DNA of 64,000 nucleotides from Ignavibacteriales bacterium (GCA_026390595.1 JAPLFQ010000034.1:1-64000), one strand, 5' to 3'. Counted from the first letter of the stretch, positions 8,957 through 18,227 are shown. The notes: generated by a model not told the origin, from the letters alone. Translations and numbers: made by a program.

Positions 8957-9724
8957 TCACCGCCCATGATCCCTGGCGATCTGCTCTGTGATGAGAAATC
9001 CGGACTTGTTTTTCGGCACACCCCGGGTGGTATTCATCATACCGGCATGGCGCTCTTTTTCTCGGAATAGACACTCTTCGAACAGTGAGCATTCACCACA
9101 GAGTGGATGAATTGCTTTGCACGTCTCGCGGCCGAACCTGATAAGGTTCACGTGAAAGGAATAGGCTCGACCCTTGGGGATGAGATTCTTCATTGCCTCG
9201 AATGTATCATCGGCCGTATTCGTTTTCACGAGACCCAGTCGATTGCAGATTCTGTGGATGTGCGTATCAACAGGGAAAACATCGCGTCCTAGAGAGAACA
9301 CCAAAACGCATGCAGCTGTCTTCGTTCCCACCCCTTTCATGGACATCAGGTAGGACATTGTTTCTTCGTTTGACATTGGCCGCAGGAAATCGAGTTCGTA
9401 GGCCCCTCGCTTCTCGTGAATCAGGCGGAGAATTTCCCGAATCCGCTGGGCTTTCTGGTCTTTCAGCCCTCCGACTTTGATCGAGCGGGCGATTGCACCC
9501 GGCGAAGCGGAAGCCACCTTTTTCCAGGAGGAGAACTGTTTCCTCAGACTCAGCCAGGCCCTGTAGCTATTCTGATCATTCGTGTTCTGCGAAAGGAGCG
9601 TCGCAATAAGCGTATCGAGCGGATTGGATCGTTTTCGCTGTTTGGCAGGCGTGCCGAAAAGCCGCTCCAATGCCTCGACGACATGCCGGATACGAAGTGG
9701 GTGAGCGGCGAAGGAACGAGCCAT
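8957..9724 (-). CDS. endonuclease III-like DNA glycosylase/AP lyase
   Basis: 255 residues. The helix-hairpin-helix motif MKGVGTKTAACVLVF carries the lysine that acts as Schiff-base nucleophile in EndoIII, and VFPVDTHIHRICNRLG carries the catalytic aspartate. The C-terminal cysteines fit the 4Fe-4S loop (C-x6-C-x2-C-x5-C in the segment CKAIHPLCGECSLFEEC). It should remove oxidised pyrimidines and cleave the abasic site in base-excision repair. It is longer than E. coli Nth, with an N-terminal extension of about 20 residues and a C-terminal tail of about 35, and the core is divergent, so it may belong to the broader 'endonuclease III domain' group. ATG 9724 was chosen; a TTG at 9730 directly abuts the upstream stop and GGGAAG serves either. 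Confidence 0.85.
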   Translation of the reverse strand: MARSFAAHPLRIRHVVEALERLFGTPAKQRKRSNPLDTLIATLLSQNTNDQNSYRAWLSLRKQFSSWKKVASASPGAIARSIKVGGLKDQKAQRIREILRLIHEKRGAYELDFLRPMSNEETMSYLMSMKGVGTKTAACVLVFSLGRDVFPVDTHIHRICNRLGLVKTNTADDTFEAMKNLIPKGRAYSFHVNLIRFGRETCKAIHPLCGECSLFEECLFREKERHAGMMNTTRGVPKNKSGFLITEQIARDHGR

Positions 9725-9730
9725 CAGCAA

Positions 9731-10075
9731 TCACTTCCCTTTGTTCCGTAATTGGCACGATTCGCACTCACAGAGAGACCGGAGATGTTCCCACGTGTAG
9801 ATCCCCGTTTGATGCCCGTCCGCCCAGGACATGGACAACGCGTACGAGCCAACCTGGTTCGCTCCGACAAGCTTGTACTTGCCGGGCATCTCGGGAGTTT
9901 CCATGGGGGCGTAGGTTTTCAAAAGGACGGTCTCTCCCTGGCAGCCAGCACAAGGGCAATTGTCCCGAAGCGTTCTGAGCAAAGTGGCGCCGGAGTGGCC
10001 ATCATCCCACGCCAGGAGCAGGATATCTGCCTGCGTCTGTTGATCGACTGTGAGTTTGATCTGAGTTGGAATCAC
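9731..10075 (-). CDS. DUF971 / GBBH-like N-terminal domain protein
   Basis: 114 residues from a GTG at 10075. The sequence contains LLLAWDDGHSGATLLRTLRDNCPCAGCQGE and WADGHQTGIYTWEHLRSLCECESC, the Cys-pair-bearing pattern of DUF971, the small domain found at the N-terminus of gamma-butyrobetaine hydroxylase and as a free protein near Fe-S or oxidoreductase genes. Function of the free form is not settled. The start is uncertain: a GTG at 10108 is also in frame, neither has a good ribosome-binding site, and a longer frame runs back through tRNA-Ala and must be wrong because a terminator hairpin (10117-10146) lies between. Six bases separate its stop from the endonuclease ATG, implying cotranscription with it. 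Confidence 0.75.
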   Translation of the reverse strand: MIPTQIKLTVDQQTQADILLLAWDDGHSGATLLRTLRDNCPCAGCQGETVLLKTYAPMETPEMPGKYKLVGANQVGSYALSMSWADGHQTGIYTWEHLRSLCECESCQLRNKGK

Positions 10076-10116
10076 AAGGAACTGGCCTGACAAGATGTGC
10101 TTGCTCACAAGGAAAG

Positions 10117-10146
10117 AAAAAAAGGACAACCTGAGAGATTGTCCTT
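10117..10146 (-). terminator. intrinsic terminator after tRNA-Ala
   Basis: On the minus strand an eight-base stem (AAGGACAA paired with TTGTCCTT) closes a loop of about nine bases and is followed by a run of seven T. It lies 40 bases downstream of the tRNA-Ala 3' end and before the DUF971 gene, so it should end the tRNA transcript and isolate it from the genes behind it. Confidence 0.8.
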
Positions 10147-10185
10147 CCACTTTCCTTGGCTTAAGCCGGAGATCATACGATTTGT

Positions 10186-10262
10186 TGGTGGACCGTACCG
10201 GGCTCGAACCGGTGACCTCCACAATGCCATTGTGGCGCTCTCCCAAACTGAGCTAACGGCCC
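10186..10262 (-). tRNA. tRNA-Ala (anticodon GGC)
   Basis: 77 bases including an encoded 3' CCA. The acceptor arms GGGCCGT and ACGGTCC pair with the G3:U70 wobble pair that is the alanine identity element. The anticodon arm has stem CCACA/TGTGG and loop ATGGCAT, giving anticodon GGC (reads GCC/GCU). The T arm CCGGTTCGAGCCCGG is canonical. A promoter-like sequence lies about 12 bases upstream and a terminator follows. Confidence 0.97.
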
Positions 10263-10273
10263 GCACTACTGAA

Positions 10274-10305
10274 CAAAATATACCCAAAGAGGTCAGCAAA
10301 GTCAA
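10274..10305 (-). promoter_or_regulatory. Bacteroidetes-type promoter for tRNA-Ala
   Basis: Minus strand: TTGAC at 10305-10301, then about 20 bases after the TTG, then TATATTTTG, close to the Bacteroidetes/FCB consensus TTG-N19-TAnnTTTG. Transcription would start a few bases before the tRNA 5' end at 10262, which is the expected geometry for a tRNA gene. The assignment is by pattern only. Confidence 0.55.
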
Positions 10306-10412
10306 CGAGAAATTTCTTGCCGCATGGCAGGCTTTTGAGTAATTTACAGCACGAGATTCAAAAGGAATCCGGGAAAACCGCCAGCGCCAGGAATTTGATC
10401 CGTACGACAGAG

Positions 10413-10829
10413 ATGAACAGACCAAGACCATTGATGAGTCACCTTCTTGTCGCTATCGCAGCGGCAATGAGCCTTTCTTCCTGCAAGGATGAGATCACGG
10501 ATCCCAACGTGAATCCGATCGTTTTCCCTGATTCAAACGTGAGTTACTCGAAGCACGTTGACCCTTTGTTTCAGCAGAGGTGCGCGATCAGCGGATGCCA
10601 CGCTGGAAGTTCTTCACAAGGAGGCCTCGACCTTTTTGCTCCATCGTATTCGAGCCTTATCAATCACCAGCCCCGTTTGGTGATTTCCGGTGTCAGCAAC
10701 AACAGCCTTCTGCTCCAACGAATCGACGGGCGTCTCGCTCCCCAGATGCCGTACATGAGTCAGCCCTTGAACGCGAATCAGATCAACGGTATTAAGAAAT
10801 GGATTGATGAGGGGGCAAAAAACAACTGA
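10413..10829 (+). CDS. lipoprotein with cytochrome-c-like CxxxxCH motif
   Basis: 138 residues from the ATG at 10413 (MNRPRPLMSHLL). The N-terminus is a lipoprotein signal peptide with lipobox LSSC, so the protein should be lipid-anchored in the periplasm or outer membrane. The body starts with SYSKHVDPLFQQRCAISGCHAG, resembling the planctomycete-type cytochrome c domain (PSCyt1) but with four residues between the cysteines (CAISGCH) instead of two. A distal methionine (QMPYM) could serve as sixth ligand, as usual in this domain. Whether heme is attached is uncertain. An upstream frame to 10317 is ignored because it lacks the signal peptide at its start. Converges with nadK; role unknown. Confidence 0.7.
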   Translation: MNRPRPLMSHLLVAIAAAMSLSSCKDEITDPNVNPIVFPDSNVSYSKHVDPLFQQRCAISGCHAGSSSQGGLDLFAPSYSSLINHQPRLVISGVSNNSLLLQRIDGRLAPQMPYMSQPLNANQINGIKKWIDEGAKNN

Positions 10830-10845
10830 GTTCGACGAAATACTG

Positions 10846-11733
10846 CTACCGATCTGTCTTCTCCGTCCGGATGTCCCTGCCCCAATTGAGCTTCTTCCGC
10901 AACAAATCATAGTAGCTCGTATTGCGCCTTTTTATCAGCCTGGCGATATATGGAGCCTTCTTCACGCGGATTTCCATTGGCGGGCGAATGAGGAGTTCAT
11001 CCTGCCCGTCAGCCGTTAGATGGGCCTTCGTCTTTGCAGATGCAACCTTGATCCGGATTACAGCGTCGTCAGGAACGATAACCGGTCTGGCCGTCAAGGT
11101 GTGTGGGCAAATTGGACTTATGGTAATGGATTTGTTGTGTGGGGTAACAATGGGACCACCGTTGGACAGAGCGTATGCGGTGGAGCCTGTTGGAGTCGAA
11201 ACTATCACGCCGTCTGCAGTGAATGTGGCGAGGTACTCCCCATTGACAAACGTCTCCAAATCGAGAACTCGCGAAGTTCCGAACTTATTAACTACAATAT
11301 CATTCAAAGCAAGATAAGTTTTTGAATTCTTAGAGGTTGAAGCCTGCAGCATCATTCTTTCTACAACGAAGTAGTCGCCCTTTAAGACCTCCGTGAGGCA
11401 GTCATCCAGGTCATCTACTGAAACCTCAGCAAGGAAACCAAGCTTCCCGAGATTGACACCCAGGATCGGAGTTCCCTTTTCAGCAACCTGCCGGGCAAAT
11501 CTGAGAATCGTTCCGTCTCCGCCGAGCGAAACAAGAATGTCACCAGCCGAACTGAGTTTCTTGTCTGAGACAGTCTTGTATGATAGTCTCGCCCGGAATC
11601 GACGGCGCAGGACGCTCGCCAGAGAGCGCTCGACGGCGCATTCGACCCCTTCAGCGTGGAGGCGTTCAAGAACCTTCTGGGCGATTTTCGGGACACCTTC
11701 TTTTCGGAGGTTGCCCGCGATGACGAAACGCAT
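10846..11733 (-). CDS. nadK: NAD kinase
   Basis: 295 residues. The glycine-rich motif VSLGGDGTILRFAR contains the invariant GGDGT and LALNDIVV the NE/D motif of the NAD kinase family, which phosphorylates NAD+ to NADP+ using ATP or polyphosphate in the cytoplasm. STPTGSTAYALSNGGPIV is the second conserved block that binds substrate. Length matches bacterial PpnK. The ATG lies two bases after the stop of the DUF1844 gene, making a compact operon with it and the GT2 upstream. One of the few essential housekeeping genes in the window. Confidence 0.95.
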   Translation of the reverse strand: MRFVIAGNLRKEGVPKIAQKVLERLHAEGVECAVERSLASVLRRRFRARLSYKTVSDKKLSSAGDILVSLGGDGTILRFARQVAEKGTPILGVNLGKLGFLAEVSVDDLDDCLTEVLKGDYFVVERMMLQASTSKNSKTYLALNDIVVNKFGTSRVLDLETFVNGEYLATFTADGVIVSTPTGSTAYALSNGGPIVTPHNKSITISPICPHTLTARPVIVPDDAVIRIKVASAKTKAHLTADGQDELLIRPPMEIRVKKAPYIARLIKRRNTSYYDLLRKKLNWGRDIRTEKTDR

Positions 11734-11735
11734 CG

Positions 11736-12053
11736 TTAATCTTTCTTTTCTGGTAATGGGTCAGCCTGAGCGACAGGCTTCTGCTTCTTGTCTTTATCAA
11801 GCTCCTCAACGTAATTGAGCTTGAGTTCCTTTATGACATTTGCCAAGAACCGGGTTTCCTCATCTGAGAGGTTTCCCTTCGTTTTGGATGAGAGGGCATC
11901 AAGCGTATCGATGACGAATTGCGCTTGATCCAAGCTCCGCTCGATCTTGTCTGAAATCGGATTCTTGGTTTTTCCCATGTGCTGCATTGCTGCGGCGTGG
12001 AACATAAGGACGAGTCCCATGAACAAAGCAGTCTCTTTTTCACTGTCAGCCAT
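11736..12053 (-). CDS. DUF1844 family small helical protein
   Basis: 105 residues. The core ALFMGLVLMFHAAAMQHMGK followed by DQAQFVIDTLDALSSKTKGNL is the DUF1844 signature: a short, largely helical protein of unknown function found widely in bacteria. The C-terminus is charged and low in complexity (DKDKKQKPVAQADPLPEKKD). Its ATG overlaps the stop of the upstream GT2 gene (TAATG), and nadK follows after two bases, so all three are translated from one message. I can give no biochemical function. Confidence 0.85.
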   Translation of the reverse strand: MADSEKETALFMGLVLMFHAAAMQHMGKTKNPISDKIERSLDQAQFVIDTLDALSSKTKGNLSDEETRFLANVIKELKLNYVEELDKDKKQKPVAQADPLPEKKD

Positions 12054-12820
12054 TAAGGTTTACCCCTTTCAATACCGGTAGATAGCTCCCAAAGCTTAGC
12101 ATATTTTGTGAATACATAACAGGAGGAGAGGACGCTCAAAATGAACCCCTGGATGCCATCCAGGAATCCCAGTTTCACGACATACATGCGCACGAAAACC
12201 CAGACAGGTCTCACGACAAGCTGGCTAATCCGAAATGCCGCCTTCTTCCCCATCAACTCGTCTGCAGCAAGAGATGTATAACGGTTAAATTTCTCAAAAT
12301 AGTGCCATAAGTTTGGATCAGTGTAGTGAAGCAGATCGAACCGCAATTTGCCCACAGCACCACTAAACTCGAAACGCTCGTGCACCTTGTTGTCGGAGAA
12401 CCGGCCAGCACCAGGTTTGAATAGCCTGGCGACGTAGCCCGGGTACCATCCACAATGACGAATCCACTTTCCAAGGAAGAACGCCTTCCTCGGAATTTCA
12501 TATACCGTAAACGGAGTTACCGCTTGATCCATAACAGCTTGGATCTCCTTACCTAAGTCATCCGTTACGCGTTCATCAGCATCCAACCAAAGCACCCAGT
12601 CCCCCCTGCAATGTTCCAGGGCAAAGTTCTTTGAGGCTCCGTACCCTTCCCAAGGCTTCACGAAGACCTTCTCAGTGAACTTCCTCGCGAGCTCGAGGGT
12701 CTTGTCAGTGCTCCCACCATCCACAAGGACGATTTCATAAGCCCAACGGACAGAATTCAGGCATTCTTCGATGTTCCGCTCTTCGTTTTTGGTGATTACT
12801 ATAACCGACAATGAACTCAA
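12053..12820 (-). CDS. GT2 glycosyltransferase (WaaE/KdtX-like)
   Basis: 255 residues. SLSVIVITKNEERNIEECLNSV and IVLVDGGSTDKTLE are the GT-A nucleotide-sugar fold of family GT2, and WVLWLDADERV contains the D-x-D metal site. The segments FFLGKWIRHCGWYPGYVARLF and VHERFEF are typical of the WaaE/KdtX branch, which adds glucose to the LPS inner core in the cases studied; the exact sugar here is not predictable. The C-terminus has one amphipathic or membrane-associated segment. The start is a TTG at 12820, supported by GGGAG nine bases upstream that overlaps the leuS stop region, so translation follows on from leuS. Confidence 0.85.
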   Translation of the reverse strand: MSSLSVIVITKNEERNIEECLNSVRWAYEIVLVDGGSTDKTLELARKFTEKVFVKPWEGYGASKNFALEHCRGDWVLWLDADERVTDDLGKEIQAVMDQAVTPFTVYEIPRKAFFLGKWIRHCGWYPGYVARLFKPGAGRFSDNKVHERFEFSGAVGKLRFDLLHYTDPNLWHYFEKFNRYTSLAADELMGKKAAFRISQLVVRPVWVFVRMYVVKLGFLDGIQGFILSVLSSCYVFTKYAKLWELSTGIERGKP

Positions 12821-12833
12821 GAGGAATGGCTCC

Positions 12834-15416
12834 CTAGGATCCGACGACGATATTCACCAGCTTGTTCTTGACGACGATAGTACGAACGACCTTCTTGCCG
12901 GCAAGAAACTTCTGCGTATTGACATCCTGATTTGCCAAGCGCTCAAGGTCTTCATCACTTGTCCCTTGAGCAACAAGCAGCTTACCTCTTACTTTTCCAT
13001 TGACTTGCAGGACCACCTCAACCATATCCTCGATTGTTTTTGTGAGTCGAAACAATGGCCAAGGTTCGTATGCGAGTGAACTCGGATGTCCGATAACCTG
13101 CCAGAGTTCCTCTGAGACGTGAGGGGCAAAGGGAGCAAGGAGCAGGACGAATTGCTCCATCTCTCTCAGAGGCAACACAGGCAGCTTGTATGCCTCATTA
13201 ACGAAGATCATGAGCTGAGAAATTGCAGTGTTGAACCGAAGCCCTTCGATATCCTCCCCTACTTTCTTGACGGTTTGATGGTACAACCGCTCGAATTCCG
13301 GCGAAGGAGCTCCTTTGACAATAGCAGGGTTTAGCTTACCCGACTCATCAACGAAGAGACGCCAGACCCGGTTCAGGAAGCGAAAAACTCCTTCGACGCC
13401 TCGGGTATTCCATGGCTTCATCTCCTCGAGAGGCCCCATGAACATCTCGAACAGGCGCATCGAATCAGCCCCGTACTGGGAAATGACATCGTCAGGGTTC
13501 ACGACGTTACCACGCGATTTCGACATCTTGCGGGAATCCTCACCAAGGATAATCCCCTGGTGCCTCAATCGGGTAAAAGGTTCCTTCGTGCTGACGAAAC
13601 CCAGATCAAAAAGGATCTTGTGCCAGAATCGTGCGTACATCAGGTGCAGGACAGCATGCTCTGATCCACCGACATAGAGATCGATGGGCATCCAGTAGCG
13701 CTCCTTCGCGGGAGAGCAGAACTCATTACTATTGGACGGGTCCATGAAACGAAGGTAGTACCAGCACGAACCTGCCCACTGGGGCATCGTGTTGGTTTCC
13801 CTCCGCCCCTTCAAGCCGGTATTCTGATCTGTCACATTGACCCATTCTGTGGCCAACGCGAGCGGAGATTCCGTAGTCCCGCTCGGCTGAAATTTCTTCA
13901 GATCCGGCAGCAGGAGCGGCAATTCGCTCTCCGGAATCGCAGTCATCGTGCCGTCATCCAAATGAACGATCGGGATAGGTTCTCCCCAGTAACGTTGCCG
14001 CGAAAACAGCCAATCGCGCAGCTTGAATTGCACGGTCGGTTTTCCAAGTTTCTTTTTTTGGAGCCAGGACGCAATTGCCTTTTTTGCCTCTTCCGTTGGC
14101 ATTCCGTTCAACGAAAGCTCATCGTTCGCCGAGTTGATGCTTGTACCGCCATCGGTGAATATCTCCAGTGCTTCCGGTCCGCCATCGACAACTTTGACGA
14201 TCGGCAGATTGAATTTCTTCGCGAACTCTGCATCGCGCTCGTCGTGACCCGGAACAGCCATGATCGCACCCGTTCCATAGCCCATCAGGACATAATCCGC
14301 AATCCATATGGGTATCTCCTTCCCTGTTGCGGGATTGATCGCGTGAGCTCCGATCGATACGCCGGATTTGTCCTTCTCGATGCCGCGCTCAAGCTCCGAT
14401 TTATGAGCGGCTTGCTTCTGATACGCCCGCACCGTCTCACGCATTGATGCAGTTGTCAGGTTCTCGACCAACGGATGTTCGGGTGCCAAGACCATGTACG
14501 TTGCTCCGAACAACGTATCCGCACGGGTCGTGAAGACGCGCAGTTTCTCAGCACTACCCTTGATTGCGAAGTCAATCTCCGCTCCCTCCGATCGGCCGAT
14601 CCAATTCCTTTGCTGCTCCATCGTAGAAACCGGCCAGTCGAGTTCCTTGGCATCCTCGAGCAGGCGCTCAGCATACGCCGTAATCCGCATCATCCATTGG
14701 CGCATCGGGCGGCGCTCAACCGTATAGCCTTTTTCGGTCCACTCGGCGACTTCTTCATTCGCCAACACTGTTCCCAGTGCTTCGCACCAATTGACAGGTA
14801 TCTCGGCGATGAACGCAAGGCGATACTTCGCTATGAAGTCGTGCTGGTCCTTCCGCGATTTCTTCCTCCACTCTTCTGCTGTAAACGGTTCGTCTGCCTC
14901 CAGACCTGCAGATCCGCCTGCAAGAAGTTCCTGTTCCAGTGTCTCAATAGGTCTCGCCTTTTTGACTCTCGTGTCAAACCACGAGTTGTAGATCTTCAGA
15001 AATATCCACTGCGTCCATCGGTAGTAATGAGGATCGGTTGTATTGACTTCCCGGGACCAGTCATAGCTCAAACCCAGCATCTTGATCTGGCGCCTGAAGG
15101 TGGAAATATTTGCTTCCGTCGTCACGCGCGGATGTATGTTGGTCTGCATTGCATAGCGCTCGGCTGGTAAGCCGAAGGCATCCCACCCCATCGGATGCAA
15201 AACATGGAGTCCCTGCATCCGCTTGTACCTGCACAGAATGTCTGTCGCGGTATATCCCTCCGGGTGGCCTACATGCAGGCCTGCGCCCGACGGATACGGG
15301 AACATGTCCAGGACGTATACCTTGGGCTTATCGGAAGAATCATCCACTCTAAACGTCTGATGCTCATCCCAGTAGGTTTGCCACTTCTTTTCGATTTCCA
15401 GGAACTGGTACTTCAT
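12834..15416 (-). CDS. leuS: leucyl-tRNA synthetase
   Basis: 860 residues, the normal length for bacterial LeuRS. The class Ia signature appears as [20 protein letters not shown] (HIGH motif as HVGH) and the second as [15 protein letters not shown]. The CP1 editing domain ([15 protein letters not shown]) is intact, so mischarged isoleucine or norvaline can be hydrolysed. The C-terminal domain ends in [18 protein letters not shown] lies about 12 bases upstream of the ATG. The GT2 gene follows after 13 bases. The 193 bases upstream (15417-15609) hold no gene and no promoter I can defend. Confidence 0.97.
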   Translation of the reverse strand: MKYQFLEIEKKWQTYWDEHQTFRVDDSSDKPKVYVLDMFPYPSGAGLHVGHPEGYTATDILCRYKRMQGLHVLHPMGWDAFGLPAERYAMQTNIHPRVTTEANISTFRRQIKMLGLSYDWSREVNTTDPHYYRWTQWIFLKIYNSWFDTRVKKARPIETLEQELLAGGSAGLEADEPFTAEEWRKKSRKDQHDFIAKYRLAFIAEIPVNWCEALGTVLANEEVAEWTEKGYTVERRPMRQWMMRITAYAERLLEDAKELDWPVSTMEQQRNWIGRSEGAEIDFAIKGSAEKLRVFTTRADTLFGATYMVLAPEHPLVENLTTASMRETVRAYQKQAAHKSELERGIEKDKSGVSIGAHAINPATGKEIPIWIADYVLMGYGTGAIMAVPGHDERDAEFAKKFNLPIVKVVDGGPEALEIFTDGGTSINSANDELSLNGMPTEEAKKAIASWLQKKKLGKPTVQFKLRDWLFSRQRYWGEPIPIVHLDDGTMTAIPESELPLLLPDLKKFQPSGTTESPLALATEWVNVTDQNTGLKGRRETNTMPQWAGSCWYYLRFMDPSNSNEFCSPAKERYWMPIDLYVGGSEHAVLHLMYARFWHKILFDLGFVSTKEPFTRLRHQGIILGEDSRKMSKSRGNVVNPDDVISQYGADSMRLFEMFMGPLEEMKPWNTRGVEGVFRFLNRVWRLFVDESGKLNPAIVKGAPSPEFERLYHQTVKKVGEDIEGLRFNTAISQLMIFVNEAYKLPVLPLREMEQFVLLLAPFAPHVSEELWQVIGHPSSLAYEPWPLFRLTKTIEDMVEVVLQVNGKVRGKLLVAQGTSDEDLERLANQDVNTQKFLAGKKVVRTIVVKNKLVNIVVGS

Positions 15417-15609
15417 TCGATCTTGAAATCCTTTCTGACCAAGGCCTTCCTCATTCGTGCGGTGCGATCAAAGAGCAGAAGAACCCAACAAGCGCTTTGT
15501 CCGAAATTACCGCACACAGCTATTCCAATGTAGCAAATAGGTGCTCCAATTTCAACGAAGTTGCGGGGTTCAAAGCGGGAATGCGGCGGGAGGAAGCGAT
15601 GCGGCGTTT

Positions 15610-17445
15610 CTAGATCGCCTTCAAAACAAGCATGGTGATGTCGTCTGATTGCGGCGTGTCCTGCGTATGGGCCTCGAGGGCAGTCTGAATTTCTGCGATA
15701 ATCCTGGCGGGAGATTGCGTTCGGACTTTTCGCAGAACCTGCTCGAGCCGCTCCTCTGTGAAATCTTCTTCCTGACCGTTCATTGCTTCACTGACTCCAT
15801 CGGTGAACATCACGATGACATCGCCGGAGGAAAGCGACACACTCCCCTCCTGATATGGCGTCATTGTCTTCATGAGACCAAGGATGATTCCACCGATATC
15901 AAGCCGCTGAACGGATCCATCGGCTTTCAACAAAAAGGGCGGATTGTGGCCGGCATTGACGTACCGGAACTCACGTGTCTTGGTATAGAGCGATCCCCAA
16001 AAGAACGTAATGAACTTATCCTGCCCTGTATTGGCGCATGTCAAATCGTTGATGCGAGCCGTTGCCGCGGGGAGCGACATTCCCATGGGGGCAAATGCCC
16101 GAAGCGAAGCCTGCACGTTGGCCATCAACAGAGCAGCCGGTGTACCCTTCCCCGAGACATCTCCGATTGCGAGGATGAACTCTTCCCAGTGGATCGGCAC
16201 GACATCATAGTAGTCTCCACCCACCTGCAGCGAGGTGATATTGACGGCAGAGACTTCGAAACCAGGGATTTTGGGAATCGACGCAGGCAGCAATCCCTGC
16301 TGTATCTCGCGCGCAATCGCAAGCTCATCTTCGAGCCGCTGCTTCTCAATTGCGTCGCGAAACAGCCGGGCGTTTTCGATGGAGATAATGGCTAGGTTCG
16401 CCAGCGAATACAGGAATTCAAGATCCGCCTTTGCGTACTGGCCGCCCCTGAGTTTTTCTCCCAGCAAAACGGCGCCCTTGACCTGGTTCTGGATATGCAT
16501 GGGGATGACGGCCACGATGCCGACTCGTTGGAGTTGTTCCGCCGCCGCAGCGAAACGCTTCTGGCGAAAGAGATTCTCCACAAGATCGGCCCCCTTCAAA
16601 CTGCACAGCTGCTTCAACGTTTCCGGAGAGCCAAGTTCCTGGTCCAGCTTCGACGCCATGATCTTGAGCTTGCCGTTGTCCTCAAGGCAGAATGCGTAAC
16701 GGTTAACCCCGACCTGCCCCAGCAGAGAAAATGTGAGGAGGCGGATGACCTTCTCTGCGTCCAGTATAACGTTGAACTCCTTGCTAAGATCGAACAGCGT
16801 GTTGAGTTCCTGATACTTTCTATCGAGGCTGCGATTGACGTCGCGCAATTGTTCGATCATCACAGCCTTTTCTATAGCGGCGGCGGAGAGGTTTACCAGC
16901 GAATTAATCAACTGGTGTTCCGCCTTGGAATACCGCTTGCCTCCCAGGCGTTCTCCGAGGCTGAGCAAACCTACAACCCTTCTCTGGGACAGGATCGGCA
17001 CGAGGAGTTTCTGTCCTCTCTCCCTGAAAAAAGCCGCCCAAGATTTCGATGCGCCCGCGCGATCGGTGTAATCGATTCCCCGAATCGGGCCCTCAATGCA
17101 CACCATTTGTCCGACCGTTTCCTGACCCAATCCTTTCGCATTCACAACCTCGAACTCCCCGGGGTCCTTCTTCAGCAATACCATTCCCTTCGCAACGAGC
17201 ATCTTGCCCATCACGGTCAAGAGGACCGTCCCGAGAATGAACTTGAGATCCACAGACGAATTGACGACGTTGCTGAATTCAAACAGGGCGAGGACGTCGG
17301 ATGCGCCGCGTTTCTCTGATGTCAGAGAACGTGCGGTGCGCGCTGACGGGGTGTGTCCTTTTGAAGAGGATTTAGGAATGTGCTCGCGATTCACTGTTGG
17401 ACAAGTACTTGGTAAGCCGGACTTCGTTTCGCTTTCCCGGCGCAT
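15610..17445 (-). CDS. GAF-GAF-SpoIIE PP2C serine phosphatase (RsbU-like)
   Basis: 611 residues from ATG 17445 (a GTG at 17394 is also possible, as the first 60 residues are low in conservation). Two GAF sensor domains occupy about 55-200 and 220-365, followed by a SpoIIE-type PP2C phosphatase domain. Its metal-binding acidic residues are visible in LQVGGDYYDVV, AIGDVSGKGTPAAL, MFTDGVSEAMN and SDDITMLVL. Such enzymes dephosphorylate STAS-domain anti-anti-sigma factors and so trigger partner switching. The gene overlaps the RsbW-like gene by about 74 bases with the chosen start (23 with the GTG), which supports coupled expression. No membrane segments, so the GAF input would be cytosolic. Confidence 0.88.
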   Translation of the reverse strand: MRRESETKSGLPSTCPTVNREHIPKSSSKGHTPSARTARSLTSEKRGASDVLALFEFSNVVNSSVDLKFILGTVLLTVMGKMLVAKGMVLLKKDPGEFEVVNAKGLGQETVGQMVCIEGPIRGIDYTDRAGASKSWAAFFRERGQKLLVPILSQRRVVGLLSLGERLGGKRYSKAEHQLINSLVNLSAAAIEKAVMIEQLRDVNRSLDRKYQELNTLFDLSKEFNVILDAEKVIRLLTFSLLGQVGVNRYAFCLEDNGKLKIMASKLDQELGSPETLKQLCSLKGADLVENLFRQKRFAAAAEQLQRVGIVAVIPMHIQNQVKGAVLLGEKLRGGQYAKADLEFLYSLANLAIISIENARLFRDAIEKQRLEDELAIAREIQQGLLPASIPKIPGFEVSAVNITSLQVGGDYYDVVPIHWEEFILAIGDVSGKGTPAALLMANVQASLRAFAPMGMSLPAATARINDLTCANTGQDKFITFFWGSLYTKTREFRYVNAGHNPPFLLKADGSVQRLDIGGIILGLMKTMTPYQEGSVSLSSGDVIVMFTDGVSEAMNGQEEDFTEERLEQVLRKVRTQSPARIIAEIQTALEAHTQDTPQSDDITMLVLKAI

Positions 17446-17824
17446 ACTTGTATTCAACTTTGTCCATGAGGGTTCGCATCAGGTAGATGCCCAAACCCCC
17501 GCGCCGGTAGTGACTCAGGTGCTGTTTCAGATCAGGAAGTGTCGCTGCAGAAGGATTGAACGCTTTGCCGTCGTCGATGACAGTAATCTGAAGACGGTCT
17601 TTTTCATGCCGGATGACAATCTCAATTGAGCGGTCAGGCGCATACTGGTAAGCGTGCTTGATGACGTTCGTGCACGCTTCATCTACTGCAAGGACGATCT
17701 TCGATGCCTCTTCTTCGCCGAACCCAAAGTGGCGGGCAGCGTTCAGAACAAACTCCCTCACTTCCAGGAGATTGTCTGTCCGGCTTTCGATCGTCTTTGT
17801 CAGTTTTTGAGCCCTACCGGCCAT
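17372..17824 (-). CDS. RsbW-like anti-sigma serine kinase (HATPase_c_2)
   Basis: 150 residues from ATG 17824 (GTG 17836 is an alternative). A single GHKL ATPase domain: N-box VLAVDEACTNVIKHAY, ATP-lid segment VIDDGKAFNP and G-box RGGLGIYLMRTLMDKVEY. This is the RsbW/SpoIIAB type, which phosphorylates a STAS partner and, in well-studied systems, sequesters a sigma factor. The STAS partner is the next gene upstream (17868-18227) and phosphatases lie on both sides. No sigma factor gene is present in the window, so the output may be a distant sigma factor or another target. Confidence 0.88.
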   Translation of the reverse strand: MAGRAQKLTKTIESRTDNLLEVREFVLNAARHFGFGEEEASKIVLAVDEACTNVIKHAYQYAPDRSIEIVIRHEKDRLQITVIDDGKAFNPSAATLPDLKQHLSHYRRGGLGIYLMRTLMDKVEYKYAPGKRNEVRLTKYLSNSESRAHS

Positions 17825-17867
17825 AATGAAAGACACTTTTCATGGTGAAGTGTTTGTCGCTGGTCGA

Positions 17868-18227
17868 CTACGGATTCTTCTGGGATCGAAAACGAACGAT
17901 CGCCTCTTGCTCGTCCTTATAGATCTCGTACAGAATCGGAAAACCGAGCAGATCGAAGACGTTGTACACTTTCGGAGACATGTTCGAAAGCTTGATGTCT
18001 CCACTGTTCTTACGCACGTCTTCGATGAATGCCATGAACACACCCAAACCCGCACTGCTAATATAGGTGAGGTCTTTGCAGTTTACGATGATATTGTATC
18101 GCCTGTCCGTCAACAGCTTCTGGAAGGCGGATTCTAAATCCGGGGCTGTGTGGGCGTCGAGATACCCCTTCAGATCAATCACACTCACGCCTTCTCCGTC
18201 TCGCTGGTGGACCCTGAAATCAGCCAT
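17868..18227 (-). CDS. RsbV-like STAS anti-anti-sigma factor
   Basis: 119 residues, one STAS domain. VSVIDLKGYLDAHTAPDLE and the phospho-acceptor region DLTYISSAGLGVFMAF are diagnostic; the serine of ISSAG is the residue phosphorylated by RsbW-type kinases and dephosphorylated by RsbU-type phosphatases. The start is secure: AAGGAG lies about nine bases upstream of the ATG. It sits between the membrane-bound phosphatase and the kinase, with spacings of 102 and 43 bases. Unphosphorylated protein should bind the kinase and release its target. Confidence 0.92.
   Translation of the reverse strand: MADFRVHQRDGEGVSVIDLKGYLDAHTAPDLESAFQKLLTDRRYNIIVNCKDLTYISSAGLGVFMAFIEDVRKNSGDIKLSNMSPKVYNVFDLLGFPILYEIYKDEQEAIVRFRSQKNP

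Noticed and set aside
8920-9021. N-terminal extension of the ABC exporter to 9021
   Set aside because: Overlaps the endonuclease gene end; membrane domain begins at MKVFSRYL with a better start.
10105-10431. Minus-strand 108-residue open frame across tRNA-Ala, and N-terminal extension of the DUF971 frame to 10246
   Set aside because: Both read through the tRNA gene and its terminator; the peptide VTGSSPVRSTN is a translation of the T arm.
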